64,000 bases of DNA from S139-23 sp047639315 (GTDB taxonomy: Bacteria; Planctomycetota; GCA-002687715; DRQF01). The notes beneath the pieces were generated by a model, which saw nothing but the letters and a program-made list of their open reading frames with translations, did not search any database and was not told where the DNA came from. How positions within the stretch are numbered: position 1 is the first letter of the stretch; each line of letters begins with the position of its first letter. The stretch is taken from assembly GCA_047639315.1 (NCBI GenBank), contig JBLINQ010000007.1:1-64000 (forward strand), given 5' to 3'. Position numbers and translations under genes: made by a program. Of this stretch, positions 43,930 through 52,811 are shown piece by piece.

Positions 43930-44403
43930 ATGACCAAGGTACTTTTTGTTTGTATGGGCAACATTTGTCGCTCGCCCTCGGCCGAATTCGTTTTCGCCAA
44001 GATCGTTGCCGATGCGGGACTAGCGCCCGACTTCCAAATTGAGTCGGCTGGGACCCATGCCTACCACATTGGTAATGCCGCAGACCCGCGCTCTGGAAGC
44101 GCCGCCGTCCGTCGTGGCTATAGTCTCGACGGTCATCGGGCACGTCGAGTCGCCGCCGCCGACTACGAGCATTTTGACTATATCTTGGCCATGGACAAGA
44201 GCAACCTGGGCATCATGCAAAGTGAGGCCCCTTCCCAGTATCAAGACAAGCTGGCTTTGTTCCTCGACTTTGCCACCAAGAGTGAAATCGATGAAGTGCC
44301 CGACCCCTATTACGGCGAAGGTGAAAGTGGATTTGAGTTGGTCTTGGATCTGATTGAAGATGCTTCGCATGGCCTGCTCACCGAAATCAAGAAGACCTCA
44401 TGA
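43930..44403 (+). CDS. Low-molecular-weight protein tyrosine phosphatase family enzyme
   Basis: Cytoplasmic phosphatase of the LMW-PTP fold. The P-loop VCMGNICRSPSAE (C-x5-R-S) begins at residue 8 and the general-acid Asp is in VPDPYYGE. Length, 157 residues, is normal. AAGGGGA lies seven nt before the ATG. Its stop overlaps the start of the kinase gene as ATGA, so the two are translationally coupled. Phosphatases of this family next to fructosamine-kinase homologues have been shown in bacteria to act on ribulosamine/erythrulosamine phosphates rather than on phosphotyrosine, and that is the preferred role here. Confidence 0.92.
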   Translation: MTKVLFVCMGNICRSPSAEFVFAKIVADAGLAPDFQIESAGTHAYHIGNAADPRSGSAAVRRGYSLDGHRARRVAAADYEHFDYILAMDKSNLGIMQSEAPSQYQDKLALFLDFATKSEIDEVPDPYYGEGESGFELVLDLIEDASHGLLTEIKKTS

Positions 44404-45257
44404 ACCCGAATCTCGATGACACAATTCTCGAACTCATGGGCGAGAAGCCAACAACAACCTACGACCTTGAGGGCGGTTGCGTCGGTGACGTGAAGCGTAT
44501 TCGATTTGAGGATGACCGCACATTCGTCGTCAAGCTCGATCCCGCCGGGACTGGAGGGTTAGAAGTCGAAGGGCGCATGCTGACTTACTTGTCAGACCAC
44601 AGCCAACTACCTGTCCCTAAAGTAATCGAGGCGAAGCCACACATTTTGATCATGAGCGATTTGGGCGGCTCGACTGGGGCCCGCGGGCCGGCACAAATCG
44701 AAGCGGCAGAAGCGATCTCTGCTCTGCATCATGTTCGCGGCGAGCAGTACGGGCTTGAATTCGACACACCCATCGGTGGCTTGATTCAAGACAACCGCCA
44801 AACGTCGTCGTGGGCTGAGTTCTTCCGCGACCAACGGCTCTTGGCCATGGCCGATCAGGCCTTGCAGAGCGGCATGCTCCCACTGGAGCTCTACAATCGA
44901 ATCAAGAATTTCGCCGAAGACGTTGAAGACGACTTAGTCGATCCGAACCCACCCACGCTTATTCATGGTGACGTCTGGGCCGGAAACATTTTGGCAAAAC
45001 CGAAGAAATTGTTTGGCTTTGTTGATCCGGCCATTTACTACGCCGATCCCGAAATCGAGCTGGCCTTCATCAACCTCTTCAGCACTTTCAGCGCAAAGTT
45101 CTTTGACGTTTATCGATCGACTCATGAACTCCACGATGATTTCTTCGATCGCCGTCAACACGTCTACAACCTCTACCCTCTTCTTGTTCATGTCCGCCTC
45201 TTTGGTGGAGGTTATGTCGAGCAGCTCAGCAACCATCTGGAACAGTTGAGTTTCTGA
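44400..45257 (+). CDS. Fructosamine/ketosamine kinase family protein
   Basis: Kinase with the aminoglycoside-phosphotransferase-like fold. GGCVGDVKRIRF and FVVKLDP form the N-lobe with the ATP-binding Lys. The catalytic loop is LIHGDVWAGNILA, followed by the metal-binding FGFVDPAIYYADPEIELAFINLF. The last segment, YPLLVHVRLFGGGY, is characteristic of the Fn3K family. Length, 285 residues, is normal. Such enzymes phosphorylate sugar-lysine adducts so that they break down spontaneously (deglycation). It overlaps the phosphatase gene by 4 nt. It converges on the TPR lipoprotein gene 15 nt away. Confidence 0.93.
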   Translation: MNPNLDDTILELMGEKPTTTYDLEGGCVGDVKRIRFEDDRTFVVKLDPAGTGGLEVEGRMLTYLSDHSQLPVPKVIEAKPHILIMSDLGGSTGARGPAQIEAAEAISALHHVRGEQYGLEFDTPIGGLIQDNRQTSSWAEFFRDQRLLAMADQALQSGMLPLELYNRIKNFAEDVEDDLVDPNPPTLIHGDVWAGNILAKPKKLFGFVDPAIYYADPEIELAFINLFSTFSAKFFDVYRSTHELHDDFFDRRQHVYNLYPLLVHVRLFGGGYVEQLSNHLEQLSF

Positions 45258-45272
45258 TTACCAACACTTTCC

Positions 45273-47534
45273 TCAGATGTCGGTAGCAATTCTTCGAATC
45301 TGCTCTTCGGTCAAGAGATGCAGTTGGTGCATGAGAACGTGATTGGGTGATAGCTGCGCGAACTCATCCAAATGCGCGTCCAGGTAGATGAGAAACCGAG
45401 CCAAGAGATTCTTGTAACCCCGGGCATGGGGCCCAGGATTGCCACCAGTTGGCAGTGCTCTCACCAATTCGGCCAGCACAACATGGGGGCTCTTGGCAAA
45501 TCGAAGAGCATAATGAGCAGCTGTATCTTCTAATTCTGCCATGACTCCCTTCGACGAAAACCCACCCCGAAAGACAAGAAGGAGATTGGGAATGATTCGT
45601 TGCCAGAGAGGTAAGTAGTTGAAACTGTCGAGGAGATGACCTTGCTCATGAATGATCACGGCATCGAGTACATGCAGATCGCGGTGCAGTTCCATGGCCC
45701 GCAGCACCAGTGCTTCTGAGATCACTCCAGGATAAGCCATACTCAGCCTTTCACTTGAGCCGTTGGCTTCAAGCGCATGATTCTCCATCATGAGGCTCTT
45801 GGCGGCCGAGGTCTCATCTGCGATGCGTGAGAGTTTCGATTTCCAAGGAATTAAGACGTCCAAGTCGACGAAGTAAGTGCCGAATAGAGCTCGGCCAGCA
45901 CTATCGCCAAAAGACTCATCTTGGGAACGAACTTCCACCATACCGCCAATAAATTCGACGCATCCCAAGTCGTTTGGCCAGAGATCAGGAAGGACGCGGT
46001 TGGGACCAGAAAGAACTGAGAAGACGACAGCTTGAGTTGCCGCACCTTCCAATCGGCCCGAGAACATCACCTGATTAAAACGCCGTAAATATCCATTGAT
46101 GGTGCCTTCATTGGCTTTGGCCGAGTCGATTGCCGCGCCAACAAGAGGGAGACCGAGAATTGGTTCTGGCTGATTGCAGATATAACCAGTTTCGTCCTGA
46201 ATGATTTGGGCGACATTCTCCAAGAACGCCTGGAGAGATTCAGCTAAGCGAGATTGAGGGCGAGCTTGATTCCGATCAACGATCACTTGAATGCGAGCAA
46301 GCACTCTCTTGTGCTTCCTCAAAACAGAAGCAAGTTCACTTAAACGGGTGCTTGCTTCGCTGGGCATGGAAGCGCTTAAATCACGAACAATCCGACTGCC
46401 ATAATCGAGAAATCCAGCATTCACAAAGGCCTCGGCGACACGCAACTGGTTGTCTAAGCCGGTTGAATGACCTTCAACCCGGAGCACTTCTTCTAAGTTG
46501 ACGATCGGTTGATTTAAGGCCAATTGGTCCGCCTCATAGAGTTCTTTCCATGCGCGAAAATATTCGACGGCCTCAAAGTGAGCTGTGTGCAAAAGAGAGG
46601 GTGAGCTCGCCCCGAACTTCAATGCGCGCTTCGCATTCAACCGCGACGAAGAAAAGTCATGCCCTAACTCGCCGAGCTTCGTTAGAAAGAGAAGGTCGTT
46701 TAAGTTTTGTGAAGCTGGGTCAATGAGCTGCTGCCCAAAATCTATGGCCAAAAAGGACAAGGCCCGCTTGTCAGTGATTCGGATCAGATCGAGAAGCAAC
46801 TCTCGTGCTTCTTCATTAGACGGGTCTAAAGTCAAGGCGCGCTCAAGGGCGTCCAAGACATCCGAATAACTCCCTTCACGGCTTCCGAGTTGGGCACTTA
46901 AAACCCAATAACTCGCCTCATCCGGCTCTTGCTTCAACAGAAGCACGAGCATGCCGCGTGCTTGTTCAGTTCGTCCTTGAGCCAAGAGAAGACGGATCAT
47001 GAGATATCGAGACCGAGCATGCCTGGGCTCTGCGGCCAAGGCATAATTCAGTAGCTTGAAGGCATCATCAAATTGCCCGCGAGCCACCGCATTCCACGCG
47101 AGCCCCTGAAAACCCCAAGGGTTCTTGGGATCCAAATCGGCGGCTGCCTGAAACAACGCACGCTGGTCTTCCAATCGGTAGAGAAGTCGCCCCAATAAAT
47201 AATGGGCCGATCCAGACTGGGGCAATTCTTCTACGAGTTGCTGATAGTCATTCAGCACGTGCATGTGCTCAAAACGGGAGAGTCGGAGACGCTGCAGCTC
47301 ACGATGGGCGAGAACATGAAGCGGACGTTCGGTGGCCAAAACCTTCAATTTCTGCTCGCCAATCTCTGGCTGGCCGCTCCCCATGAGTTGCAAGGCTTCT
47401 TTGAGCCTCAAGTCGGTCTCAGCTGCCTCTCCATGATTCAGTTGATTAGCAGCACACGAGGTCAATAATGTAAGAAGCAGGAGACCAAGGGTGCCAAGGC
47501 GAGAGAAGCGATTCCTTAATTGGCGCGATCTCAT
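45273..47534 (-). CDS. TPR lipoprotein with a C-terminal HExxH metalloprotease-like domain
   Basis: The ATG at 47534 is chosen because GGAG lies about 9 nt upstream and the protein then begins with a signal peptide and lipobox (LLLLTLLTSCAAN, Cys lipidated). An in-frame start 21 codons earlier has poor spacing. About 30-300 are TPR-like helical repeats (ALQLMGSGQPEIGEQKLKVLA, then FDDAFKLLNYALAAEPRHARSRY and EARELLLDLI). The C-terminal 250 residues include VIIHEQGHLLDSF, an HExxH zinc motif (residue 629), followed about 40 residues on by ELEDTAAHYALRF, which could supply the third ligand Glu. The start of the domain (ETSAAKSLMMENHALE) is unclear. The mature protein would sit on the outer side of a membrane, likely the periplasm. 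Confidence 0.8.
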   Translation of the reverse strand: MRSRQLRNRFSRLGTLGLLLLTLLTSCAANQLNHGEAAETDLRLKEALQLMGSGQPEIGEQKLKVLATERPLHVLAHRELQRLRLSRFEHMHVLNDYQQLVEELPQSGSAHYLLGRLLYRLEDQRALFQAAADLDPKNPWGFQGLAWNAVARGQFDDAFKLLNYALAAEPRHARSRYLMIRLLLAQGRTEQARGMLVLLLKQEPDEASYWVLSAQLGSREGSYSDVLDALERALTLDPSNEEARELLLDLIRITDKRALSFLAIDFGQQLIDPASQNLNDLLFLTKLGELGHDFSSSRLNAKRALKFGASSPSLLHTAHFEAVEYFRAWKELYEADQLALNQPIVNLEEVLRVEGHSTGLDNQLRVAEAFVNAGFLDYGSRIVRDLSASMPSEASTRLSELASVLRKHKRVLARIQVIVDRNQARPQSRLAESLQAFLENVAQIIQDETGYICNQPEPILGLPLVGAAIDSAKANEGTINGYLRRFNQVMFSGRLEGAATQAVVFSVLSGPNRVLPDLWPNDLGCVEFIGGMVEVRSQDESFGDSAGRALFGTYFVDLDVLIPWKSKLSRIADETSAAKSLMMENHALEANGSSERLSMAYPGVISEALVLRAMELHRDLHVLDAVIIHEQGHLLDSFNYLPLWQRIIPNLLLVFRGGFSSKGVMAELEDTAAHYALRFAKSPHVVLAELVRALPTGGNPGPHARGYKNLLARFLIYLDAHLDEFAQLSPNHVLMHQLHLLTEEQIRRIATDI

Positions 47535-47633
47535 CGGCTGAATCTCCGAGTCATCGGTAAATCGACCATTTTGAGGCGGGATGTAACTTCTGGACATGGT
47601 CCTTTTTGAAGTCGGAGCGGAGCACTCGAATCA

Positions 47634-49862
47634 ATGCAGTCTTTCATCACGTCCTTCATCCTTTTCAGCCTTCTCTGTGTGGCCACCCCAGCTCAGGAGT
47701 GGATCCGATCGCCCCAAGGACAGGTAAAATGGGCTCGGCCAGCTCCATCCTTGGTTCCGAAGAGCGCACCCATCGTGCTCAAGAGCGCACCCATCGGGCA
47801 AATCCTGTCCAAATTGTGGCTCGGCAGTGGCAAAACGCTGCCTGGGATTCGCCCTGGCGGCCCTCTCATCGAGCTGGCAAGAATTCTTAACAGCCAACCA
47901 GGCTTGAAGGCGATCAATTTCTCTCGCCCCATCTATGCCGCATTCTATCACCCTTCCGACTTGGAACATGTGCGGACCAACACAAATTCAAATTCGATGT
48001 CGTCCATCTTGAAACATGCTTTGATCGTCCTGCCGGTGACCTCAGAAAAGCGATTCTATCGTTCCTTGGATTCTCGATTCGAACGCATCGCAACATCAAC
48101 TCCACACGTCTTGAGCTTTCGCCTTCAGGCTGACCGCCTCGACTATGAGGCATGGATCAAGGCAACATTGGAAGGGAGTATTGACCCTCAAGACGTTGCG
48201 CCCGAAGGATTCGCGCGTCAAGGAGACGACCGACTTTTTTGTCGCGGCAACGGCATGTACGTTGCGATGACGTCAAATCCAAGAATTGCGCGTGAGCTTG
48301 CCGAACTCGAGGGCCAACAAGAGTGGACAGAGTTGGAGCCACCAAAGGCGAACGCGCCGAGTGTCGCTATCCCCGAAATTGCCACCCACATGTCTCCAGA
48401 GATCTTCTTAGATCCCCATGCCGACGTGACCATGAGCTTTCGCCTCGAGGGCGAGAATGCCGTGGCGCAAGAATTCTTCAGTGAACGCATCAAGTCGCTG
48501 TCGGCGCGTTTCGAAAACCCAAAAGTACCGGGCTTATCAACACCGCCTGATTCCGCCGCCCGCGCATTCATGAGTTCTCTAACAAACTTGATGGGCGCCA
48601 ACGTCAACGACCTCGGTCGCATGGAGGTCTCTCTCAACATTCAACAGGGGCAATTCGACCTTGCGGTTCGGACCAAACCAGCTCATGGGGCCCATTGGCA
48701 AGTCGACGCAGGAAACAAGAAATCAGACCGGAGACTTGTGGCGCTGCGCAAAGTTCCGACCGATGCGGCCGCAGCGGGATGGATCGACATCGGCGTCGGT
48801 ACTCGACTCCAAGAGATCTACGTCGACCTCTTGGCGCCGCTCCCCGAAATGACTTGGCAACAGACTCTTCCGCAAAAGCAATCAAGTTCGAAGTTGACGT
48901 TGCCGTTCTCCCCATCGCGGTTCGCTTATTACCTTGACCTGAACCCAGAACGCGGATTCAGTTTTGTTGAACTCATTGACTTCGACGGCAAGCTACCCAA
49001 ATCAGCCGAAGAAGCTCAGCAGCGCTTCTTAAGCGACTCTCTCTTGGGTCGCACGATCTCCAGAACATCATCTCCAGGCCGGCAATTGGTCTTTCATGAA
49101 TACCAGAAGATTGCCAAACGAGATGTTCTCTTGTTTCGATTCCATAACTCGCAACGGCGCTTTCTGTGGGAGAACGGCACCAGCCTCGAAGCGACGCTGT
49201 CAAAGTTGATCAGTCATCGCGCGCCAATCGCGATGACTTCTTTTGACGGTCACCTCTTATGCGTCTGTGCCGAAAAACCAATACGCGCACTCCAAGACGC
49301 AATTAAATTGTTGTCAAGCAACGTCGCGAAATCCCAGCCGGTGAAGCACTTCAGCGATCCTGCCGTCTTGGAACATTGGGGCTACGTCCGACCTCGGGCT
49401 TTGCAAGATTTCGTATTTGGCTCGGCAGACAAAACTCTGCATTCGGAGGGCGAGCCAGTCCGCTTTATTATCGGTCACGATACTGATGTGCGTCGATTTC
49501 ATATGCGAGGCCCCACGAAGTTCTTTGCCGAATTTCAATCGATGCTGAGCACAGCCCGCAGGCAACGACAGAGATTGCAAACACGAAGGCGCATGATGCT
49601 CCTCCGAAGAGCCTGGGGAAGATTGGGCAAGAAAAAAGGAGCTAAGCAAAACCCGCCGAGCTTAGCTCAACTCTTCGAAGCCATGGGCGAACGCCCCGCG
49701 GTGCTTCCACCTTTTTATCGCTTCGCCCTCGAAGATGGTTGGGGCCGGCCCTTTGAACTATCGACGAAGGATGAGCAGAAATACCTGATCCGCAGTCTTG
49801 GTGCCGATGGCCACCTGGGAGGTCAAGGGGACGACTTAGATCTCATCCTGGAACTCCGGTGA
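47634..49862 (+). CDS. Secreted protein of unknown function ending in a GspG-like calcium loop
   Basis: Unnamed protein of 742 residues. Signal peptide MQSFITSFILFSLLCVATPAQ, cleavage near residue 20. The body has no recognised domain; it is beta-rich, with repeated segments like VLSFRLQADRLDYEAWI and FDLAVRTKPAHGAHWQVD, and resembles the large DUF-type exported proteins of Planctomycetes. The last 50 residues begin FALEDGWGRPFELS and end SLGADGHLGGQGDDLDL, matching the C-terminal domain of GspG (DPWG-x-P-Y, then GADGxxGGxGxDxDI with Asp calcium ligands), but there is no prepilin helix. It also carries a tandem KSAPI repeat near residue 43. Divergent from the TPR lipoprotein gene. Confidence 0.78.
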   Translation: MQSFITSFILFSLLCVATPAQEWIRSPQGQVKWARPAPSLVPKSAPIVLKSAPIGQILSKLWLGSGKTLPGIRPGGPLIELARILNSQPGLKAINFSRPIYAAFYHPSDLEHVRTNTNSNSMSSILKHALIVLPVTSEKRFYRSLDSRFERIATSTPHVLSFRLQADRLDYEAWIKATLEGSIDPQDVAPEGFARQGDDRLFCRGNGMYVAMTSNPRIARELAELEGQQEWTELEPPKANAPSVAIPEIATHMSPEIFLDPHADVTMSFRLEGENAVAQEFFSERIKSLSARFENPKVPGLSTPPDSAARAFMSSLTNLMGANVNDLGRMEVSLNIQQGQFDLAVRTKPAHGAHWQVDAGNKKSDRRLVALRKVPTDAAAAGWIDIGVGTRLQEIYVDLLAPLPEMTWQQTLPQKQSSSKLTLPFSPSRFAYYLDLNPERGFSFVELIDFDGKLPKSAEEAQQRFLSDSLLGRTISRTSSPGRQLVFHEYQKIAKRDVLLFRFHNSQRRFLWENGTSLEATLSKLISHRAPIAMTSFDGHLLCVCAEKPIRALQDAIKLLSSNVAKSQPVKHFSDPAVLEHWGYVRPRALQDFVFGSADKTLHSEGEPVRFIIGHDTDVRRFHMRGPTKFFAEFQSMLSTARRQRQRLQTRRRMMLLRRAWGRLGKKKGAKQNPPSLAQLFEAMGERPAVLPPFYRFALEDGWGRPFELSTKDEQKYLIRSLGADGHLGGQGDDLDLILELR
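47761..47796 (+). repeat. Short tandem repeat inside the secreted protein gene
   Basis: Two exact copies of AGAGCGCACCCATCG (47761-47775 and 47782-47796) with a period of 21 nt, giving KSAPI twice at the protein level. Probably a recent local duplication. Confidence 0.6.
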
Positions 49863-50056
49863 AATCTTAGTCCGATTCGACTCCACTTGGCGTCCTTGAT
49901 GCTGAGAGCACTGGGCTAAGAGCGATACCAAAACTGATTTATTGAAAAGTCGTAACCGGGCAAATCGAAATCGGGAGAGGATGTGTGTCCACGGTTCCTT
50001 GTCGGAACCAGATCGGTCTTGGTCCAGTGTTTTCTCTTCAGCCCATGAGGGTGGCG

Positions 50057-51157
50057 CTACTTCGGCAAAACGCGGCCGACGAGTCTCAAGTCTGGACCGA
50101 ATGGGTCAACATGGAGCCATTCCAAATCGACGGTGTCAGCGATCGCCAAGGGGTGCCGTCCAGCAACTGCACTGCGCCCTTCTTGGTCGCCCAATATCTT
50201 GGGGGCCACATAGGCATGAACGAGGTCGACCAAACCCTTGTCAAAGAACGACCCGTGAATTCTCGCACCACCTTCAACTAAGACTCGCGCGATTCCTCGA
50301 ACCTTCAGATCTTTGAGGATAAAATCTAAATCCGGGAGGCCATCGCTCGAAGGCGCTTCAACTACAACGCAACCCAGCGTCCCCAGTTGATCGATCTTCG
50401 CCTTTTCGCTGCCATCTATGCAGTAAATCCAGGGCTTGCGATCAGAAGCCTGAAGGATTTTTGAAGACAGACCAATGCGAAGATGACTGTCCAAAATCAC
50501 GGGCTGCGGAGAATCACCTTTAACATGCCGAACCGTCAACGAGGGATCGTCGGCAAAGACCGTACCGATGCCGACAAGAATGGCATCACAGCGTGCTCTC
50601 TCTTGGTGGACGGAAACCCGCGATTCTTTGGCGGTGATCCAGCGCGAGTCGCCACTCTCGGTGGCGATCTTGCCATCCAAAGTGGATGCCCATTTGGCGA
50701 CGACGACGGGAGTGGAGCGGGAGAGATATCTCTCGAAGTCGGCGATGAGAGATTCGCATCGGTCTTTCAAGATGCCATGTCTCACATCGATCCCGGCAGC
50801 CTCAAGCAATTGAACGGCACGCCCCTGATGGTTGGGGTTCGGATCAATGGCACCGATGAAGACGCGCTTGATGCCACTATCGATGATCAGTTGGGCACAA
50901 GGTGGGGTGCGGCCGGTGGTCGAGCAGGGCTCTAAGGTGACGTAGAGATCTGCTCCCCCAGCGTGATCCCCAGCATCGCGCAGTGCATTGGCCTCGCCGT
51001 GGCCGCCACCTAATTCTTGGTGATATCCACGGCCAACGATGACACCGTCGTTCACAACGAGAGAACCCACGCAGGGATTCGGCTCGACGAAGCCGGCGCC
51101 TTGCTGCGCCAGAGCGATACACTTAGCCATCATGGTTTCATGATTGGCCTGAGTCAT
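50057..51157 (-). CDS. ribD: Bifunctional riboflavin biosynthesis deaminase/reductase RibD
   Basis: Second and third steps of riboflavin synthesis. The N-terminal deaminase domain (about 1-145) has the zinc site HGEANAL (usual HAE) and PCSTTGRTPPC. The reductase domain (about 150-360) has VVVAKWASTLDGKIA, ESGDSRWIT, the NADPH-binding DAILVGIGTVFADDPSLTVR and VLVEGGARIHGSFF near the end. Length, 366 residues, is normal. The ATG at 51157 is 3 nt past the miaB stop, so the two are probably read as one message. The rest of the rib operon is not here. Confidence 0.95.
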   Translation of the reverse strand: MTQANHETMMAKCIALAQQGAGFVEPNPCVGSLVVNDGVIVGRGYHQELGGGHGEANALRDAGDHAGGADLYVTLEPCSTTGRTPPCAQLIIDSGIKRVFIGAIDPNPNHQGRAVQLLEAAGIDVRHGILKDRCESLIADFERYLSRSTPVVVAKWASTLDGKIATESGDSRWITAKESRVSVHQERARCDAILVGIGTVFADDPSLTVRHVKGDSPQPVILDSHLRIGLSSKILQASDRKPWIYCIDGSEKAKIDQLGTLGCVVVEAPSSDGLPDLDFILKDLKVRGIARVLVEGGARIHGSFFDKGLVDLVHAYVAPKILGDQEGRSAVAGRHPLAIADTVDLEWLHVDPFGPDLRLVGRVLPK

Positions 51158-51160
51158 CGG

Positions 51161-52513
51161 CTAAACCAACTCGCCGAACAAGGTCAAAGCTGTCGAATCG
51201 ACGATCTTTACCTTGACGAATTGACCCGAGAAATCGCGGGCCGCACGGAAGACGACAATCCAGTTTTGAGAAGTGCGTCCGAACCAACGAGTTGCATCGC
51301 GTTTCGAAATACCCTCAACCAGGATCTCGTGAACTTCGCCGATTCGCGCCGTGTGAAGGTGACGCGACATTTTCTCCTGTTCCGCCAACAAAATCTGGTT
51401 CCGCTCTTTCTTGTTCTCCAATGGGACGTCATCGGGTTGGCTGCGAGCAGCCTTCGTACCGCTGCGAACGCTATACTTGAAGACGAAGGACGTTTGAAAT
51501 TCGATGTCCTTGAGAAGTTGAACACTGGCAGCAACATCTTCGTCTGTCTCACTTGGAGAACCGACGATCCAGTCTGTTGCCATCGATATTTCTGGCACGA
51601 CCCGACGAATCATGTCTACGGTTCGCTTGTAGCTGTCAACATTATGTCCACGGTTCATGAGCTTAAGGATGCGATCTGATCCGCTCTGAACTGGAAGATG
51701 CAGATAGCGTGAATGGACAGGATTGTCTCGGATCACGCTCATCAGTTCTTCGTCGATGTGAGTTGGATGTGAGGTGATGAATTGGAGCCGCTTGAGCCCC
51801 TTAATTGCGCCAAGACGCTCCAGAAGGCGAGCTAAGTTTTGGCCCTGATTAAGATCTAATCCGTAGGTGTTGACTCTTTGCCCCAGCAAGGTCACCTGCT
51901 GAACACCATCATCGATGAGCGCGCGCACTTCATCTTCGATGCTCTTCGGATCTCGGCTCCGCTCGCGTCCCTGAGTGAATGGAACGATGCAGAAAGTGCA
52001 GAATTTGTCGCATCCGCGCATGATCGTCACGAATGCTTGGTGCTTAGCTGGGCGATGGGTGATATCACGGTCGTAAGAGATTTCTCCCTCATCGATGGCA
52101 ATGACTCGATCCTTGTGGTCAAGCTCACGGACAAGCTCAGCCACGTCCTCGAATCGTTGAGTTCCGACAACGAGATCGACGTGCGGAGCTCTCTTAAAGA
52201 TGGTTTCTTTTTGGTTCTGGGCCATGCACCCCATGACCCCGATGACCATGTCGGGCTTCTCTTGTTTCAGCCGCTTCAAGGCGCCCAAACGACCAAAGAT
52301 TCGCTCTTCGGCGTGTTCCCGGACACTACAGGCGTAATAAAGCACGACGTCGGCGTCTTCGACCGCACCAGTGCGAACAAAACCGTCGTCACGCAATCGG
52401 CCAACAACCAGCTCGGCGTCGTTCTTGTTCATTTGGCAGCCGAAGTCTTCCATGAAGACGCGACGTACCTTCTGCCCAGATTCGACTTCCGCGATATCGA
52501 TGATTTCTTCCAT
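51161..52513 (-). CDS. miaB: tRNA-2-methylthio-N6-dimethylallyladenosine synthase MiaB
   Basis: Radical SAM methylthiotransferase that modifies A37 of tRNA. The N-terminal domain carries three Cys (FGCQMNKNDAE, YACSVREHAEER, GVMGCMAQ) for the auxiliary cluster. The radical SAM core has RGCDKFCTFCIVPFTQGRERSR (CxxxCxxC), and the C-terminal TRAM domain lies at about 385-445. ATG at 52513 is preferred to the GTG four codons upstream. Length, about 450 residues, is normal. It precedes ribD by 3 nt. Confidence 0.96.
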   Translation of the reverse strand: MEEIIDIAEVESGQKVRRVFMEDFGCQMNKNDAELVVGRLRDDGFVRTGAVEDADVVLYYACSVREHAEERIFGRLGALKRLKQEKPDMVIGVMGCMAQNQKETIFKRAPHVDLVVGTQRFEDVAELVRELDHKDRVIAIDEGEISYDRDITHRPAKHQAFVTIMRGCDKFCTFCIVPFTQGRERSRDPKSIEDEVRALIDDGVQQVTLLGQRVNTYGLDLNQGQNLARLLERLGAIKGLKRLQFITSHPTHIDEELMSVIRDNPVHSRYLHLPVQSGSDRILKLMNRGHNVDSYKRTVDMIRRVVPEISMATDWIVGSPSETDEDVAASVQLLKDIEFQTSFVFKYSVRSGTKAARSQPDDVPLENKKERNQILLAEQEKMSRHLHTARIGEVHEILVEGISKRDATRWFGRTSQNWIVVFRAARDFSGQFVKVKIVDSTALTLFGELV

Positions 52514-52778
52514 GGGAAACACCACTCTGGACCTTTCGCCTTCGTCAGTTCACCAAATCAGGTAATTCTGCCGAGATTCATGGGTCGTAAAAACGCTTCT
52601 TTGTGAACGGAGAGTCTAACGAGCCCGGCGGACCCAACAAGAATAGTTGAATCTTGCACTAAACCGTTGTGCCCAAATCACCGTGCCAATCCATACAACA
52701 ATGATTCAAAGTAAGTTTGCCTTTACAGAACACCCCCTGCGGCCTCTATCCGCTTCCCTGGCAAACCGACCTCAACTC

Positions 52779-52810
52779 TTGCAACAGAAGGATCTTAGAG
52801 AATTTACATT
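52779..52810 (+). promoter_or_regulatory. Weak promoter-like pair upstream of the candidate RNA
   Basis: TTGCAA (52779-52784) and TACATT (52805-52810) are 20 nt apart; a less good hexamer, TTTACA (52803-52808), would give 18 nt. The start of transcription would be near the G run at 52812. Support is modest. Confidence 0.3.
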
Positions 52811-52811
52811 C

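Noticed and set aside
43960..44080. Classical tyrosine phosphatase role for the LMW-PTP gene
   Set aside because: Overlap with the ketosamine kinase makes a sugar-phosphate role more likely, though sequence alone cannot exclude tyrosine phosphatase activity.
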